64,000 nt of DNA from Pinisolibacter aquiterrae (GTDB taxonomy: Bacteria; Pseudomonadota; Alphaproteobacteria; Rhizobiales; Ancalomicrobiaceae), in assembly GCF_019160155.1 (NCBI RefSeq), contig NZ_JAFNIH010000027.1:124001-188000 (forward strand), in the 5' to 3' direction. The position numbers and the translations under genes are program-made. Shown here in pieces: positions 61,980 to 64,000 of this stretch (the first letter of the stretch is position 1; each line of letters starts with the position of its first letter). Under the pieces are notes generated by a model that did not search any database, had not been told where the DNA came from, and saw only the letters and a program-made list of their open reading frames with translations.

Positions 61980-62396
61980 TCAGCCGCGCGAGGTCGCGCG
62001 CGGGGCGGGCGCGTCGGCCGACCACATCTTCTCGAGGGCGTAGAAGCCGCGCACCTCGGGACGGAACAGATTGATCAACACGTCGCCGGCATCGACCAGC
62101 ACCCAGTCGCAATGGGGCAGACCCTCGACGCGCGGGGCATGGGCGCCGACCTTCTCGAGATCGTCGATGAGACGATCGGCGATGGCGCCGACGTGACGAT
62201 GCGACCGGCCGGAGGCGACGATCATGACGTCGGCCAGCGAGGACTTGTCGTGGATGTCGATGATGACGATGTCTTCCGCCTTGCTGTCGTCGAGGCTCTT
62301 GCGAGCGGCTTCGGCGATGGTCTCGGCGCTGGGCATGGGCCGGGCGACCCGAGGCTGGGGCGCGGCGGCGGCCCCGATGGTCTGTTCGATGGACAG
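61980..62396 (-). CDS. rsfS: Ribosome silencing factor RsfS (possible CTG start)
   Basis: RsfS (YbeB/Iojap) binds L14 and blocks subunit joining when nutrients are short. Seen: DDSKAEDIVIIDIHDKSSLAD, MIVASGRSHRHVGAIADRL, CDWVLVDAGDVLINLF and YALEKMW, all family motifs. The start is unclear. The only strong binding site, AGGAGG at 62410-62405, sits 8 nt before an in-frame CTG at 62396 (138 residues). ATG 62336 would give 118 residues but has no good site, and TTG 62444 or ATG 62534 would read through the site. I annotate CTG provisionally. It heads the inverted block and diverges from rppH. Confidence 0.85.
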   Translation of the reverse strand: MSIEQTIGAAAAPQPRVARPMPSAETIAEAARKSLDDSKAEDIVIIDIHDKSSLADVMIVASGRSHRHVGAIADRLIDDLEKVGAHAPRVEGLPHCDWVLVDAGDVLINLFRPEVRGFYALEKMWSADAPAPRATSRG

Positions 62397-62616
62397 GTGA
62401 GTGACCTCCTCTCGAGTACCGCTCGGCGACACGACGGAAATCAAAACGCGACCCTGCTTCGCCCTCGTCCTCGCCGACCGATCGGATCGTCGATCCGATG
62501 GATCGACTGTGGGCCATGAGGGCGTGGTTTTCAAGGACGAAGGCGGGGCGGGCGGCGTGACGGACCGCGCGTCATGGGCTAAATCTCGACGCGACGCCGT
62601 TGCGAGGAGCCGATCC

Positions 62617-63126
62617 GTGACCCCGACCGAATTCGAGAGCCTGCCCTACCGTCCCTGTGTGGGGATCTGTCTGATCAATCGCGAGGGTCTGGTGTGGATC
62701 GGGCGGCGCGCCGACGAGGGTCTGGTGGAGCACGTCGCGCCCGGCCACGAGTGGCAGATGCCGCAGGGCGGCATCGACGCGGGCGAGGATCCGTTCGAGG
62801 CGGCGAAGCGCGAGCTCTGGGAGGAGACCAACGTCCGCTCCGCCAGCCTGATCGCGGAGGCGCCGGATTGGTACAGCTACGACATTCCGCGCGCCGTGGT
62901 CGGCGAGCGCTGGAAGTTCAAGTGGCGCGGGCAGACCCAGAAGTGGTTCGCCTTCCGCTTCGAGGGCGACGAATCGGAGATCGACATCGACAATCCTCCG
63001 GCCGGCGAGAAGGAATTCGCCGAGTGGCGCTGGGAACCGCTCGCCAATCTCCCCGGCCTGATCATCCCCTTCAAGCGGCCGGTCTACGAGAACGTCGTCG
63101 CCGCCTTCCGCACGCTGGTGCCCTGA
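62617..63126 (+). CDS. rppH: RNA 5'-pyrophosphohydrolase RppH
   Basis: Nudix hydrolase that removes pyrophosphate from 5' ends of transcripts and starts RNase E-dependent decay. GTG 62617 follows GCGAGGAGC by about 8 nt and gives 169 residues; the frame extends upstream without a better start. Seen: [14 protein letters not shown] at the N terminus and the Nudix box GGIDAGE with RELWEETNV, then the WFAFRF and FAEWRWE segments of the RppH group. In related genomes it follows the polysaccharide deacetylase gene in the same direction; here rsfS is its divergent neighbour. Confidence 0.94.
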   Translation: MTPTEFESLPYRPCVGICLINREGLVWIGRRADEGLVEHVAPGHEWQMPQGGIDAGEDPFEAAKRELWEETNVRSASLIAEAPDWYSYDIPRAVVGERWKFKWRGQTQKWFAFRFEGDESEIDIDNPPAGEKEFAEWRWEPLANLPGLIIPFKRPVYENVVAAFRTLVP

Positions 63127-63223
63127 AATCGCGCGGCGCGCTCTCGGAATGGAGGGTGCCTTAAGGCTTCGTTGACCACGTTCGGCCATCGTGGCGTCGA
63201 GATCCGGCGTCCAGGAGGCAGCG

Positions 63224-63745
63224 ATGGAAACGAACCACACGACGGTCACCCGGGGACGGGGCACGATCGACTTCACCCAACCCGTCGACGGCGCCTGGCG
63301 CGGGGCGGTCGGGACGCTCGGTGGCGCGCTGCTGACGGCGGCGGTGTCGATCGTCGTGCTGGCGCGCCCGGGCTTCGATCTCTTTCCCGATACGCTGGTC
63401 TGGATCGGCTGCGGCCTCGGGATCGCGCTCGGCTCCTTCGGCATTTCGGCGGCGCTCTCGGGCATCGAACGGGTGGTCTCGTTCCGGGCGGCCACGGCGA
63501 GCGTGGTGGAGGAGGTGCGCACGCGCTTCGGCACCGGGATCCGGCGCCGGCTCTGCCTCGAGGACTGCGGGGCGCTCGGCGCGCTGCGCGAGGATCTGGC
63601 CGAGGGCGGCAGCCTCTGGCACCTCTTCCTGGTCGACGGGCGCGACGGGTCGGCGGTGCCGATCGGCGATTTCCTCACCGAAGCGGACATGCGGCGCAGC
63701 GCGGCGGCGATCGCGGCGGTTCGGCCCGACATCGCTCTCGGGTGA
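63224..63745 (+). CDS. Two-helix membrane protein, unknown function
   Basis: ATG 63224 has AGGAGG at 63213-63218 and gives 173 residues. After about 30 polar residues come two membrane helices (VGTLGGALLTAAVSIVVLA, about 35-53; TLVWIGCGLGIALGSFGISAAL, about 64-85), then a roughly 85-residue soluble C-terminal domain (ERVVSFRAATASVVEEV, CLEDCGALGAL, LFLVDGRDGSAVPIGDFLTEADM). I do not recognise the family. It lies 97 nt after rppH and converges on the gene at the right edge. Confidence 0.65.
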   Translation: METNHTTVTRGRGTIDFTQPVDGAWRGAVGTLGGALLTAAVSIVVLARPGFDLFPDTLVWIGCGLGIALGSFGISAALSGIERVVSFRAATASVVEEVRTRFGTGIRRRLCLEDCGALGALREDLAEGGSLWHLFLVDGRDGSAVPIGDFLTEADMRRSAAAIAAVRPDIALG

Positions 63746-63842
63746 GGCGGGGCGCGACGTGTCGGCGGGAGCGACGGGCGGCTGCCCGCCCGCGTCAGGG
63801 TCCTGCGAGGAGTGCCGGCCTCACAAAGAGGACCAGACGCGA

Positions 63843-63866
63843 AAAAGCCCCGATCGCTCGGGGCTC
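63843..63866 (-). terminator. Intrinsic terminator for the minus-strand gene at the right edge
   Basis: An 8-bp perfect stem (63846-63853 with 63858-63865, loop TCGC) is followed on the minus strand by TTTTTCGCG. On the plus strand CTTCGATTTCTT follows, so it may also serve the membrane protein gene. Confidence 0.8.
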
Positions 63867-63906
63867 TTCGATTTCTTCGACGCGGTCACCGCCGGGGGGC
63901 GCGGGC

Positions 63907-64000
63907 TCAGTGGCTCGTGGCGGCGGCGGCGAAGACCGCCTTCAGCTGATCGAGCTTCTCCTGGGCGACGCGCTTTCCTTCCGCCGTCTTGGCGTCGGAG
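63907..64000 (-). CDS. atpC: C-terminal end of a minus-strand gene, probably ATP synthase epsilon subunit (partial)
   Basis: Only the last 30 residues are present, ending AVFAAAATSH before TGA at 63909-63907; the gene continues past the window edge. The sequence is helical and charged (KRVAQEKLDQLKAV), like the C-terminal helices of AtpC, and the end resembles the short His-terminated tails of some Rhizobiales epsilon subunits. In Rhizobiales as I recall them, atpC is a neighbour of rppH. The identification is inference from these two points. The start of this gene and its neighbours would settle it. Confidence 0.45.
   Translation of the reverse strand, partial: SDAKTAEGKRVAQEKLDQLKAVFAAAATSH

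Overview
This 64 kb window is uniformly GC-rich chromosomal DNA (roughly 70% G+C by eye) from an alphaproteobacterium, most likely a member of Hyphomicrobiales (Rhizobiales). The reasons are the gene orders mdh-sucC-sucD-sucA-sucB-SDR-lpdA, rplU-rpmA-GNAT-obgE-proB-proA-nadD and phaA-phaB divergent from phaR, the divergent polysaccharide deacetylase/ctpA/M23/rlmH/rsfS block beside rppH, and a YbhL/Bax1 gene preceded by a small structured leader. The genus cannot be fixed from the sequence. I see no rRNA, tRNA, CRISPR array, transposase or prophage gene.

Layout. (1) Bases 1-7969: the end of an uptake-hydrogenase cluster with tightly overlapping maturation genes hypB (cut by the window edge), hypF, hypC, hypD and hypE, then the regulators hoxA/hupR and hoxJ/hupT. 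The structural hydrogenase genes should lie just upstream. (2) 8157-13494: an orphan FAD oxidoreductase, then a polar-amino-acid-type ABC importer (binding protein, permease, ATPase) translationally coupled to a class II aldolase. A perfect 34-nt palindrome separates the binding-protein gene from the permease gene. (3) 13673-15324: an L,D-transpeptidase lipoprotein and a DUF2189 membrane protein. (4) 15508-22314: a three-gene minus-strand operon (large transglutaminase-DUF2126 protein, circularly permuted ATP-grasp fused to an alpha-E domain, small transglutaminase). This is a widespread, predicted but functionally undescribed peptide-ligating system. A secreted protein with four similar predicted beta-sandwich repeats is transcribed divergently from it. 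(5) 24190-29777: leuB, a DsrE-like protein, beta-carbonic anhydrase, a PLP-dependent dehydratase, a phasin-like protein and zapE.

(6) 29937-39984: the TCA-cycle operon mdh, sucCD, sucAB, an embedded SDR and lpdA, with stem-loops in the mdh-sucC, sucD-sucA and sucA-sucB gaps and a terminator after lpdA. (7) 40231-47964: small membrane proteins, the YbhL/Bax inhibitor-1 protein, the ybbP-ybbA transporter divergent from tesA, an aldo/keto reductase and an alpha/beta hydrolase. (8) 48075-51176: polyhydroxybutyrate synthesis genes phbB and phbA, divergent from the regulator phaR. A PhaR-operator-like dyad lies upstream of the phasin-like gene at 28043, which may tie it to this pathway. (9) 51548-57309: rplU, rpmA, an acetyltransferase, obgE, proB, proA, nadD. 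(10) 57332-62396: the deacetylase, ctpA, EnvC-like, rlmH and rsfS genes on the minus strand, between nadD and rppH on the plus strand. Relative to the order I know from other Rhizobiales, this looks like a precise local inversion. (11) rppH, a membrane protein and, at the right edge, the end of a minus-strand gene that is probably atpC.

Overall the window mixes hydrogen oxidation, central carbon metabolism, carbon storage and cell-envelope maintenance. Many start codons were reassigned here from ribosome binding sites. Very long antisense open frames are present but are by-products of the base composition.
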